Shown: positions 27,718 through 35,140 of the stretch, in pieces | How positions within the stretch are numbered: position 1 is the first letter of the stretch | How the letters are laid out: each line of letters opens with the position of its first letter | NCBI GenBank assembly: GCA_002414385.1 | Contig: DHZH01000006.1 | Span: forward strand, 1 to 64,000 | Origin: Gammaproteobacteria bacterium UBA5109 | GTDB taxonomy: Bacteria > Pseudomonadota > Gammaproteobacteria > Pseudomonadales > Pseudohongiellaceae | DNA: 64,000 nucleotides | Direction of reading: 5' to 3' | The notes under the pieces: model-generated | Told to the model about the DNA's origin: nothing | Database searches by the model: none | What the model saw: the letters and a program-made list of their open reading frames with translations, nothing else | Position numbers and translations under genes: made by a program

Positions 27718-28281
27718 TTAATGATTCAGACTGCTTACGAAGCTGTCCATGTCCGGAATTTTTGTGGCGATATCATCGCCGGAGCTTTCCGCCACCCAGC
27801 CATCACGGGTCGGGAAAAACCGTATCAGGGTAAAATCAGGATTTTTCCCCATATCAAACCAGTGGCGGGTCCTGGCAGGCACTGAAATCAGGTCACCCTG
27901 TTCACAAAGGACCAGATAGACCTTGTCGTCAATATGGAAATAGAACAGGCCGGCACCATCAACAAAGAAACGGACTTCATCATCGCTATGCCGGTGTTCG
28001 GAAGCAAATTGTGCGCGTAACTCGGACTTTTTCGGATGCTCCGGCCACAGGGCGGAAACATCAACAAATTCAAAACCGTATTCAGTATTCAGCTGGTCAA
28101 TGTAGTCCTGATAGGCAGCCAGGATGGCTTCATGTTCGGCACCGGTTTCAAATTTCTGTGGTGTACTCCAGTGCTCCAGGCGAATACCGATAGCCTTTAA
28201 TTGCGCACTGATTTTATTGTGATCGGATAAGGTCTCGCTTACTGCTTCACCGTTTTCACCGAATACCTGCATGACACTCAT
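27718..28281 (-). CDS. mtnD: Acireductone dioxygenase
   Basis: A cupin enzyme of the methionine salvage pathway that cleaves acireductone (1,2-dihydroxy-5-methylthiopentene-3-one) with O2, giving either the 2-oxo-acid precursor of methionine (Fe form) or an off-pathway product (Ni form). The metal ligands are visible: H96, H98 and E102 in EHRHSDDEVRFF and H140 in TRHWFDMG. At 187 aa it is of normal length. The ATG at 28281 was chosen for its agggat ribosome site; the open frame extends 22 residues further with no similarity. No mtnB or mtnC is next to it; the partner downstream is an atypical SDR. Confidence 0.9.
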   Translation of the reverse strand: MSVMQVFGENGEAVSETLSDHNKISAQLKAIGIRLEHWSTPQKFETGAEHEAILAAYQDYIDQLNTEYGFEFVDVSALWPEHPKKSELRAQFASEHRHSDDEVRFFVDGAGLFYFHIDDKVYLVLCEQGDLISVPARTRHWFDMGKNPDFTLIRFFPTRDGWVAESSGDDIATKIPDMDSFVSSLNH

Positions 28282-28358
28282 GACTGCATCCCTTTGCTGT
28301 TCCCTTATTGCTACACGTTGCTTCTTGTTATACGAAAAGCATAGCATAGACAGAGAGT

Positions 28359-29228
28359 TTGAATATATGGGATGAACTGTCGCCTGTGAATGAACTGATC
28401 GTCAACAATGAAGTCACCATCCGGCTGCTTGCCTTTTTTGGCATCCTCCTGCTGGTTGCCGGGCTGGAGGCCGTGTTTCCGAGGCGCCGCCTGAGACTGA
28501 GCAGATGGCTGCGGTGGCGTGGTAACCTGGGCCTGGTGCTACTTAACACGCTAGTAATTCGCCTGCTGTTTCCGGCTGCCCTGGTTGGCCTTGCCTTGTT
28601 TGTGAATGAGCAGGGCTGGGGGATTTTTAATTATTACCAGTTGCCATTCATCCTGGCAGTAATTGCTTCTGTCATCATCCTGGATTTTGTGATTTACCTG
28701 CAGCATGTCATGGTCCATGCCGTGCCATTATTCTGGCGTGTGCATCGGGTGCATCATGCCGATCTGGATTATGACGTGACCACCGGCAGCCGTTTCCATC
28801 CACTGGAAATTATTCTTTCCATGCTGATCAAGTTTGCGGCGGTGCTTGTGCTTGGTCCACCCGTTGTTGCCGTGATAATTTTTGAAGTCCTGCTCAATGG
28901 GCTTGCCATGTTCAATCACGGTAATCTGCGACTGCCACTCGGGCTCGACAAAGTCCTGCGACTGTTCATCGTTACCCCCGATATGCACCGAGTGCATCAT
29001 TCCGTCCACGATAATGAAACCAATTCCAATTTTGGCTTTAACCTTTCCATCTGGGATCGATTGTTTGGCACCTATATTCCTCAGCCCAGAGACGGACATG
29101 AGCAGATGCAGATTGGTATTCACGGCTTTGAAGATCAGAAACAAGTCGCAGGATTAGGGGGGATGCTGCTGATTCCGTTTAAGGGAAAGGTAGGGGAGTA
29201 TGCGATTAATCAGAGAAATTGGGATTAA
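28359..29228 (+). CDS. Sterol desaturase/fatty acid hydroxylase-family membrane protein
   Basis: An integral membrane di-iron oxygenase of the fatty acid hydroxylase superfamily, 289 aa. Three or four hydrophobic helices occur in the first half (about 20-40, 60-85, 95-125). The His clusters that bind iron are present: a His in VHAVPLFWRVHRVHHADLD, HRVHH itself, a FNHGN segment, and HRVHHSVHDNETNSNFG. Such proteins hydroxylate lipids or sterol-like substrates; the substrate here is unknown. The start is a TTG at 28359 after a gagag site; no ATG is near. It is divergent from mtnD across 77 bp. Confidence 0.82.
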   Translation: MNIWDELSPVNELIVNNEVTIRLLAFFGILLLVAGLEAVFPRRRLRLSRWLRWRGNLGLVLLNTLVIRLLFPAALVGLALFVNEQGWGIFNYYQLPFILAVIASVIILDFVIYLQHVMVHAVPLFWRVHRVHHADLDYDVTTGSRFHPLEIILSMLIKFAAVLVLGPPVVAVIIFEVLLNGLAMFNHGNLRLPLGLDKVLRLFIVTPDMHRVHHSVHDNETNSNFGFNLSIWDRLFGTYIPQPRDGHEQMQIGIHGFEDQKQVAGLGGMLLIPFKGKVGEYAINQRNWD

Positions 29229-29258
29229 CCAGACTGACCACAAAGTATTGTTAAATGA

Positions 29259-29700
29259 TTAACTCTGCAGCAAATTCGGGTGATAATCTTTAAACCACTG
29301 GCTGACAAACTTATAAAGTTTTTCGGCATGGCCAATGCAGTCTTGCATAGTGCCCGCGGAAACGAAGTCACCGGAGTAATCTGCAGCAATTCGCTGTTTT
29401 CGTAAGCCATCAAGAACAATCATTGTCTCATTATCAAGCCCCGTGGTTTTGGGTAATAGCTGAATCATGGTAATGTGGTGCCCAGGTTTGCTGGTCAGGG
29501 TGCGGTAGCCAGTGGCCTGCAGAGCTGCTTGCAAGTTGCAGTATGGCTTTGTATGCCGCATCAAAGCGATTTTCATTGCTTACCGCTTCAACCCTAGCAT
29601 CTTTAATATTACGTGCCGCTGCAATCAGAAGTTTTGTAATGCTGGCGCTGTCCGGTTCTATTTTTTCCAGCGAAGTGCCAAGTAAATTATCCAAACTCAT
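29259..29700 (-). pseudogene. HEPN-domain toxin-like gene with frameshift
   Basis: Two overlapping frames together make one HEPN-type protein of about 146 aa. The first (from ATG 29700) reads MSLDNLLGTSL through NRFDAAYKAILQLA. Then, near 29528-29532, the frame must change to continue as AALQATGYRTLTSKPGHH, QLLPKTTGLD and LDGLRKQRIAADYSGD to 29259. Comparison with the usual spacing of these proteins suggests a 2-bp loss. No slippery heptamer is seen, so this looks like a mutation and not programmed shifting. The start overlaps the end of the nucleotidyltransferase gene by 14 bp, the usual coupling in MNT-HEPN toxin-antitoxin pairs. The gene is probably inactive. Confidence 0.72.
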
Positions 29701-30271
29701 CCTGAGAACCTATGATAAACAGCTTTGGCTGCTTGCCGATTTCTTTAGCAAAGCCATCCTGAGCTTCAAGAAGTTTATTCCACTCAGTAGAGCTATATAC
29801 CTTCGGGTTAATTTCTCGTTGCAGTACTTCCTGATAAGGATAGACCGCTTTTACAATTTCGGAAAATGTCGCCTCACCTATCACGAGTAAATCCACATCA
29901 CTGCCAGATCGTGCTTTGCCACTTGCCATGGAGCCAAATATCAGAGCGGTATCAATTTTAGGCGCCAGGGGTGCAAGCGCATCTGCAAGCACTTCGGTCA
30001 AACCGGCCGTTTTCCGCAGAATGGAAGCAAGTTCATCATAGATGGGGCAGTATTTGTCAGCAGAATATTGCACCTGGTTGCCGATTTGTTCCTTGCTAAG
30101 AATGCCAGCTTCAGCCAGGCGCGCCAATTCCTTATGCAGGGTACCGGCAACTGTTCCAGTCAGGCGAGCGATCTCCCGTACGTGGTAGCGCTTGTCAGGA
30201 TTCAGCAATAACAGTGCCAGTACCTTTTTGCGGTAATCCTTGAACAGTATTTCAGCCAGTTTTGATGACAT
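29687..30271 (-). CDS. Winged-helix nucleotidyltransferase (MNT-type antitoxin)
   Basis: A 194-aa protein with an N-terminal winged helix-turn-helix (residues about 10-85, KRYHVREIARLTGTVAGTLHKELARLAEAG) and a C-terminal minimal nucleotidyltransferase domain with FGSMASGKARSGSDVDLLV, holding the GS...DxD active site. MNT proteins of this kind pair with HEPN toxins and neutralise them, in studied cases by adding AMP to the toxin. The DNA-binding domain suggests it also represses its own promoter, and twin inverted repeats lie right upstream. The ATG at 30271 is preferred; the ORF extension to 30373 would run through those operators. Confidence 0.82.
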   Translation of the reverse strand: MSSKLAEILFKDYRKKVLALLLLNPDKRYHVREIARLTGTVAGTLHKELARLAEAGILSKEQIGNQVQYSADKYCPIYDELASILRKTAGLTEVLADALAPLAPKIDTALIFGSMASGKARSGSDVDLLVIGEATFSEIVKAVYPYQEVLQREINPKVYSSTEWNKLLEAQDGFAKEIGKQPKLFIIGSQDEFG

Positions 30272-30280
30272 AACTTTAAT

Positions 30281-30318
30281 GTAGCTAATTTTGCTACGTT
30301 TGTAGCTTATTTTGCTAC
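30281..30318. promoter_or_regulatory. Twin operators upstream of the MNT-HEPN pair
   Basis: Two near-identical 17-bp inverted repeats, gtagctaattttgctac at 30281-30297 and gtagcttattttgctac at 30302-30318. Each has gtagc/gctac arms. Their start-to-start distance is 21 bp, two helical turns, so dimers would bind on the same face. They lie 10-47 bp upstream of the MNT start, the right place for autorepression by the winged-helix domain of that protein. Confidence 0.65.
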
Positions 30319-30420
30319 ACCAGTCAATATTGCAGTTTAGTAAGCTAAATAAAACTCCGTTTTTTATATACAAAATAAATCTGCTGATTGGAAAAATTTA
30401 TATTGCAAAGTGATATAAAA

Positions 30421-30464
30421 CACTATATATAGGTAAATTTAAAAATAAATGCCTATATATAGTG
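30421..30464. promoter_or_regulatory. Twin palindromes before the ImmA-like gene
   Basis: A perfect 13-bp inverted repeat: cactatatatagg at 30421-30433 and cctatatatagtg at 30452-30464. Each arm contains the palindrome ctatatatag, and the centres are 31 bp apart, about three turns. The right arm ends 10 bp before the ImmA-like start. This is likely an operator pair, possibly overlapping the promoter in this very AT-rich stretch. The cognate regulator is not in the window as an adjacent gene. Confidence 0.55.
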
Positions 30465-30474
30465 GAATAAGAAA

Positions 30475-31167
30475 ATGGACTGGCACGGAATACAAAAAGA
30501 AGTCAGGTATTTGCACCGGGAACTGTGGAGAAAACGCCATAGCCTGTGTCCCTATGCCGGGGATAACCCGCTTCGCCTGCTTGAACCGCAGACAATAGCC
30601 AGGGTACTGGATGTTCAGTATCAGGAATTGGGTAATCTGGGGGAACAGGTATTTTCTTTGAGAGGGAAAAAATTTGCGGTTGCCGGGCTGGTCGACAGGC
30701 AAGCCGGGAGAATTGCAGTATCAGATGGGTATTCGGACAAGGTAAAACGGTTTACTGCTGGTCATGAATTCGGGCACTGGGTTTTGCATCCTAATGAGGT
30801 TATCCATCGGGATAGACCAATTGATGGGTCATGGCTGAATATGCCAAAACCAGCGTTTGAAAAAGAAGCTGACTTTTTCTCAGCTTGTTTATTGCTGCCG
30901 GATAATCTTCTCAAGCAACATTTCAGAGTGCGATTTCAAACGGATAGCAGGCTGGTTTTTAATGAAACAGCGGCTTTTCATGTTTGTTCACAAAGAGCAA
31001 AAGAATTGGTAACTGCTCAAGCAGGATCTCTGGAAAGGGAGCTGGCGGTTGCACGATGCCGCTCATTCGGTGGAACCCATTTTGATTCACTTGCAGATAC
31101 CTTCAGAGTATCTGATACCGCAATGGCCAGAAGAATCAAAGAGCTTGGTCTGATTGAATGGCCGTAG
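30475..31167 (+). CDS. ImmA/IrrE-family metallopeptidase
   Basis: A 230-aa zinc metallopeptidase of the ImmA/IrrE (COG2856) type. The zinc motif HEFGHWVLH lies near residue 102, and the downstream EKEADFFSACLLLP supplies the third ligand. Family members cleave XRE-type repressors to switch on mobile-element or stress genes. Many are fused to, or next to, an XRE repressor; none is seen here. A C-terminal segment (about 190-230, FDSLADTFRVSDTAMARRIKELGLI) looks like a small helix-turn-helix and may bind DNA or recognise the substrate. It shares its upstream region with the divergent MNT-HEPN pair. Confidence 0.82.
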   Translation: MDWHGIQKEVRYLHRELWRKRHSLCPYAGDNPLRLLEPQTIARVLDVQYQELGNLGEQVFSLRGKKFAVAGLVDRQAGRIAVSDGYSDKVKRFTAGHEFGHWVLHPNEVIHRDRPIDGSWLNMPKPAFEKEADFFSACLLLPDNLLKQHFRVRFQTDSRLVFNETAAFHVCSQRAKELVTAQAGSLERELAVARCRSFGGTHFDSLADTFRVSDTAMARRIKELGLIEWP

Positions 31168-31256
31168 CCTGCCGGGGTTAATTGCCTTGCGAAGAATCTT
31201 CCTGATACAGATACTTCTGAAAGCCACGTCAATGACTTTGACGCCTGTGTGACAGG

Positions 31257-32045
31257 TTAAATTCCCTGTGTCAATTCAACGTAAGTGCCCCAGGGATCAG
31301 TAAAAAATACTATTTCCACGCCGTTGGGCAAGGCACGATAACCTTCAACTGCTATTCCGGCATTTTCCAGTCGCTCCATTACCACGGCGATATCTGCAAC
31401 ACCGAAACCGATATGATCCAGCACGCTGCCCTGGGTCGGGCCGAAATCACCCTGACCGTCCTGATAGGTCAGGTTGGCACCGGGTATATCACCGGCCTGG
31501 AATGGACCACGAGGACCGGGGATGGCACCGAACATTTCATTATACCAAGCCTGAATCGGGGCAATTTCCGGAATGTACCAGTGAACATGATGAAAGCGCA
31601 GAGGCACATCGAGGGATTCATCGGCAAGAATTTCAATGCGGCCTCCATCCGGTGTAGTTACCCAGAGTTGAGTAGCAAATCCGCCACGCTCAACATCCAG
31701 GCCGGCGGCCTGGAAACGGGCGAAAGCTTCATCGGCATTGGGGACATTAAAACCCACATGGTTGATGATGGTTTCCGTACTGGAAGCCTCCGGCTCGCCT
31801 TCGCGAATCAGGATATAGACTCCGGGAATACTGTACATTTCAATTCCACCATTATTGAAAAGCTCACCTCCAAAACGGCTCCAGAAATCATTCATGGCAT
31901 CCATATCGGAAGTTAAATAGTGTAAATGGCCCATGTATATTCCCTTGTCATTGGGGCTGGCCAGTTGCGCCTGGGAAAGAGCAGGGAATGTCCCCAGAAG
32001 AGTAGAGAGAGTCAGCGCTATCAGAGTTGTTTTACATTTATTCAT
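31257..32045 (-). CDS. Exported VOC/glyoxalase-fold protein
   Basis: A 262-aa protein with a signal peptide (cleavage after LSQAQ) and two vicinal-oxygen-chelate modules, one at about residues 35-140 (MGHLHYLTSDMDAMNDFW) and one at about 150-260 (FHHVHWYIPEI, DHIGFGVADI, FFTDPWGTYVELTQG). His and Glu residues at the usual metal positions are visible. Substrate and reaction are unknown. The ATG at 32045 is preferred because aaggt lies 7 bp upstream; the longer frame to 32108 overlaps the preceding gene. It is the third gene of an operon with the aldo/keto reductase and gluconolactonase-like genes. Confidence 0.78.
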   Translation of the reverse strand: MNKCKTTLIALTLSTLLGTFPALSQAQLASPNDKGIYMGHLHYLTSDMDAMNDFWSRFGGELFNNGGIEMYSIPGVYILIREGEPEASSTETIINHVGFNVPNADEAFARFQAAGLDVERGGFATQLWVTTPDGGRIEILADESLDVPLRFHHVHWYIPEIAPIQAWYNEMFGAIPGPRGPFQAGDIPGANLTYQDGQGDFGPTQGSVLDHIGFGVADIAVVMERLENAGIAVEGYRALPNGVEIVFFTDPWGTYVELTQGI

Positions 32046-32097
32046 TATCATACCTTGCTTGTCATTGTCTGATGTACGAGCTTGATTGCCAGCTCTG

Positions 32098-33051
32098 TTA
32101 TTCTTCATCCCAGAGGGAGGCCGGTGTATAGGGGCCGCCCCAGAATGAACCGTCTAAAAGTCGATAATGCCTGTCCAGCTTGCCAATTTCCTTCATATCG
32201 TCTTCAGTCAGAGTAATATCTGCAGCTTTAAGGTTGCTCTGAAGATGAGCAGGATTAACGGTTTTTGGAATAGCTGAAGTTCCGCGTTGCACTGCCCAGG
32301 CCAGCAGAATCTGTGCCGCTGTGGCTTCATGTAATTCCGCAATGGCCTGAATGGTTTCAATTTCCAGCAGGGAGGGTCTGCCACCACTGACATCCAGATG
32401 CTCCGGCGCCCTGCCTGAGCCCAGGGGAGAATAAGCGGTCAGATGAACACGGTTTTCATCACAGAAAGCCTTGAGTTCCGCCTGCTGCAGCAGGGGGTGC
32501 AGTTCAACCTGATTGACTTCCGGCTTGATACGATTACTGCTGCTGATGAGGCTGGCCAGTTTCCTGGCGCTGAAGTTGGCCACGCCAATATGTTTGACCA
32601 GACCGGAATCGACACAGTTTTCCATGGCCTGCCAGGTCTCACTGATGGGAACATCCTTCAGGGTCAGGTATTCATCGTCGCTTTGCGGGAACAGGACACC
32701 GGGCTTGAAAACCACCGGCCAGTGAATCAGATAAAGGTCCAGATAGTCCAGGCGCAGGTCACTGAGGGTTTTCTTCAATGCCGGGGCGACGTGCTCGGGT
32801 TTGTGGGCATTGTTCCAGAGTTTGGATGTTACCCACAGATCTTTGCGTTTGAGCGGACCCTTGTTAAAGCTGGCATCCAGCGCGCTGCCGATTTCCTGCT
32901 CATTACGGTATATCGCGGCACAGTCAATGTGCCGGTAACCACATTTGATGGCTTCCGGAATAATTGCCGTACATTCAGCCGGCTCCATTTGCCAGGTTCC
33001 CAGACCCAGGGCAGGCATGTGATCACCATTGCCAAAATAAATTGTTTTCAT
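32098..33051 (-). CDS. Aldo/keto reductase
   Basis: An NADPH-dependent aldo/keto reductase, 317 aa, cytoplasmic (no signal). The catalytic tetrad is visible: Asp and Tyr in HIDCAAIYRNE, Lys in WVTSKLW and His in LIHWPV. The cofactor-binding region near the C-terminus has IPKTVNPAHLQSN. It resembles AKR families that reduce aldehydes or sugars. A ribosome site (aggag) lies 10 bp before the ATG. It starts 16 bp after the gluconolactonase-like gene and is followed by the exported VOC protein gene, suggesting handling of a carbohydrate-like or aldehyde substrate. Confidence 0.9.
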   Translation of the reverse strand: MKTIYFGNGDHMPALGLGTWQMEPAECTAIIPEAIKCGYRHIDCAAIYRNEQEIGSALDASFNKGPLKRKDLWVTSKLWNNAHKPEHVAPALKKTLSDLRLDYLDLYLIHWPVVFKPGVLFPQSDDEYLTLKDVPISETWQAMENCVDSGLVKHIGVANFSARKLASLISSSNRIKPEVNQVELHPLLQQAELKAFCDENRVHLTAYSPLGSGRAPEHLDVSGGRPSLLEIETIQAIAELHEATAAQILLAWAVQRGTSAIPKTVNPAHLQSNLKAADITLTEDDMKEIGKLDRHYRLLDGSFWGGPYTPASLWDEE

Positions 33052-33067
33052 CGTGCTTTTTCTCCTT

Positions 33068-34153
33068 TTATTCCCAGACTCGCTTCATGCCTGGTGTCAG
33101 AACGTCCATCATGAGTATTTCCACATCACGAATGGCAATACCAAACAGTGTCTGTTTATCGTGACCGCCAAAGGCAACAGAAATCAGTCGGCGGGGAGAC
33201 TGAATAAAGCCCAGAATTTCACCTTGCGGGCTGATGACCCAGATTCCGCCATCACCGGTGACAAAAATACGGCCTTCGGCGTCTATATCCATGCCATCTC
33301 CACCGGCCCAGGCAAACTGGCGCTCGTTGGTCAGTGAACCATCGGCCTGCACATCATAGCTAATCAGGCCCCGGCTGGGTTCCGGTGCTCCTGCAGGCAA
33401 GCGCAGGTTGGCAGGTGGTTCCATGCCCGGTAAACGACCGGTGACATACAGAGTCTGGCCGTCTTCACTCAAGGCAATGCCATTGCCCTGGTTGACACCA
33501 TAGGGGCCACTGACTTCGCCTTCCGGGCTGATGTAATACTGGCCGCCCATGGTCATGTAAATACCGCCTTTGCTGTCGGCGATCATGTCATTGAGAACAC
33601 TGGTAGTCAGACATTCCAGTGCTTCGCCGTTCATGGTATTGGCAAAAAGCTGACGTGGTTCAAGTTGCCAGACACCACGATTCAGGGCGCGCTCGCCGAC
33701 ATACAGGGAGCCATCCGGGGTCATGGCCAGCGCACCGCCGGTATAGGTATCGGTGGCCAGCAATTCAACCCTGCCATCGACGCGGATAAGCAGGACCTGG
33801 CTTTTGTCATTCTGGGCGACAATCACGCCTTCTGCGACACCAATCGGGCTGTCGGCATTGTTGCCGGTTTCAATCCATAAACTGCGCCAGCGAGCACCAT
33901 CGGCCACGACGTTATCAATACCGTGAATTTCATAGGGTACAGATTCTTCCGGTGGCCGGGGAGGACGCTCGGTGATATTGCTCATGACAGCTGCCGGATC
34001 AGCGCAGTTTTCCAGAATAAAGGCATTACGCTTGGGATCATTTCCAGCCTGAACACCGGGGGTGCGCAGCGGGTCACGTTCCTGCTGCTGAGCCAGTAGT
34101 GCAGAACTCGCAGTAAGACAAATAAGAGCAATCAGGCGTGTGCTTTTAATCAT
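33068..34153 (-). CDS. Exported SMP-30/gluconolactonase-like propeller protein
   Basis: A 361-aa protein with a signal peptide (ending ALLAQ) and a six-bladed beta-propeller pattern: repeated xMTPDGSLYVGE, LNDMIADSKGGIYMT, GNGIALSEDGQTLYVTGR and GGDGMDIDAEGRIFVTG blades typical of the SMP-30/gluconolactonase/LRE family. Family members hydrolyse lactones using a divalent metal bound by Glu, Asn and Asp residues. Here the NDM and DGMDID segments fit those positions. It is the first gene of a three-gene operon with the aldo/keto reductase and VOC protein genes and has an aagga ribosome site. Confidence 0.82.
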   Translation of the reverse strand: MIKSTRLIALICLTASSALLAQQQERDPLRTPGVQAGNDPKRNAFILENCADPAAVMSNITERPPRPPEESVPYEIHGIDNVVADGARWRSLWIETGNNADSPIGVAEGVIVAQNDKSQVLLIRVDGRVELLATDTYTGGALAMTPDGSLYVGERALNRGVWQLEPRQLFANTMNGEALECLTTSVLNDMIADSKGGIYMTMGGQYYISPEGEVSGPYGVNQGNGIALSEDGQTLYVTGRLPGMEPPANLRLPAGAPEPSRGLISYDVQADGSLTNERQFAWAGGDGMDIDAEGRIFVTGDGGIWVISPQGEILGFIQSPRRLISVAFGGHDKQTLFGIAIRDVEILMMDVLTPGMKRVWE

Positions 34154-34513
34154 GGAGACTTCCTTGGTACCGGGTATTTTTGTTAGTGATGATCAAGTAT
34201 ATGAATGATTGTGGACTGTAGCCATGCCTGGCTTGAATCTGCACAATTTTTTGCATGTTTATTGTCCGGGATCAAGCATACAGGGCTGGAATTTAGCTGG
34301 CAAAGCCTTCATATTAATAGCCTGATGTGCCTGGTCAAACAAAGCACTTAATAAGACATCTGCTACGGAGCCGCATAGCTGGATGACAGGCGTGATGAAC
34401 GGTACTACAGCGTCGATATCCAGCGTGCCCGGACTTGACGGCTGCGATTTATTGCTGGCAGTAATTCCAGCAAAGGAGCCCGGTATATATGAACTCAGTG
34501 AGGAAATCTGGCG
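34154..34513. other. Intergenic region with no supported gene
   Basis: About 360 bp between the divergent gluconolactonase-like and thioredoxin genes. A 96-codon open frame on the minus strand (34259-34549) overlaps the trxC start, has no recognisable domain and no good ribosome site, and was not accepted. Promoters for both flanking genes are expected here, but no clear boxes were found. Confidence 0.4.
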
Positions 34514-34957
34514 ATGACATCTTCTGTAATTAATGTCACTTGTCCGCATTGCCTGAAGACCAATCGTATTCCGAATGAGCGATTGGAAGACAAGCCCTTT
34601 TGTGGGGCCTGTAAAAAACCACTGTTCAGCGGCAAGCCCTTTGAGCTGAATCAGGGCAATGCCAGCAAAATTCTGGGCAATACCGATCTGCCAGTTCTGG
34701 TGGATTGCTGGGCTTCCTGGTGTGGGCCATGTCGCAGTTTTGCGCCGATATTTGAAGCCGCTGCCTTACAGTTTGAACCGGCACTGTTATTTGCCAAACT
34801 GGATACTGAGGCCAATCAGCAGCTTGGTGCGCAATGGCGGATTCAGTCAATACCTACCCTGATTGCATTCAGGGGTGGCAGGGAACATACACGTATCAGC
34901 GGCGCCTTGCCATTGGCACAACTTGAGCAGTGGCTGGAACAGGAAGGGCTGCTATAG
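34514..34957 (+). CDS. trxC: Thioredoxin 2 (zinc-binding)
   Basis: Thioredoxin 2, a cytoplasmic disulfide reductase linked to oxidative stress. The 147-aa protein has the TrxC-specific N-terminal zinc ribbon (CPHC at residues about 10-13 and CGAC near 30) and the thioredoxin active site WCGPC in DCWASWCGPCRSFAP, then the cis-Pro segment SIPTLIAF. Length fits E. coli TrxC. A gaggaaa ribosome site precedes the ATG. It stands alone between the gluconolactonase-like gene and the P-type ATPase gene. Confidence 0.93.
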   Translation: MTSSVINVTCPHCLKTNRIPNERLEDKPFCGACKKPLFSGKPFELNQGNASKILGNTDLPVLVDCWASWCGPCRSFAPIFEAAALQFEPALLFAKLDTEANQQLGAQWRIQSIPTLIAFRGGREHTRISGALPLAQLEQWLEQEGLL

Positions 34958-35140
34958 TTCTCTCTATTCAGGAATACATGCGGATTTCACATTTCCACGC
35001 TCTTACACCGTTTTTTCCTGTTTCTGCAGCTCGATGATTGCTGTGAAAGATTTTTCAAATTTATTTTGCGCTAAATCTGCCGGGTATATGAAACTGGCTA
35101 TCATCGGCAAACGAATTAATCACCGCTTGAGATAAGCCTT

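Noticed and set aside
29528..29576. Programmed frameshift in the HEPN gene
   Set aside because: No slippery heptamer or downstream stem was seen at the shift, and the homolog spacing suggests a 2-bp deletion.
30421..30464. Rho-independent terminator
   Set aside because: The inverted repeat is AT-only in its core, has no T run, and lies directly before a start codon, fitting operators better.
34259..34549. 96-codon minus-strand ORF between the gluconolactonase-like gene and trxC
   Set aside because: It overlaps the trxC start, has no ribosome site, domain or codon pattern of a gene.
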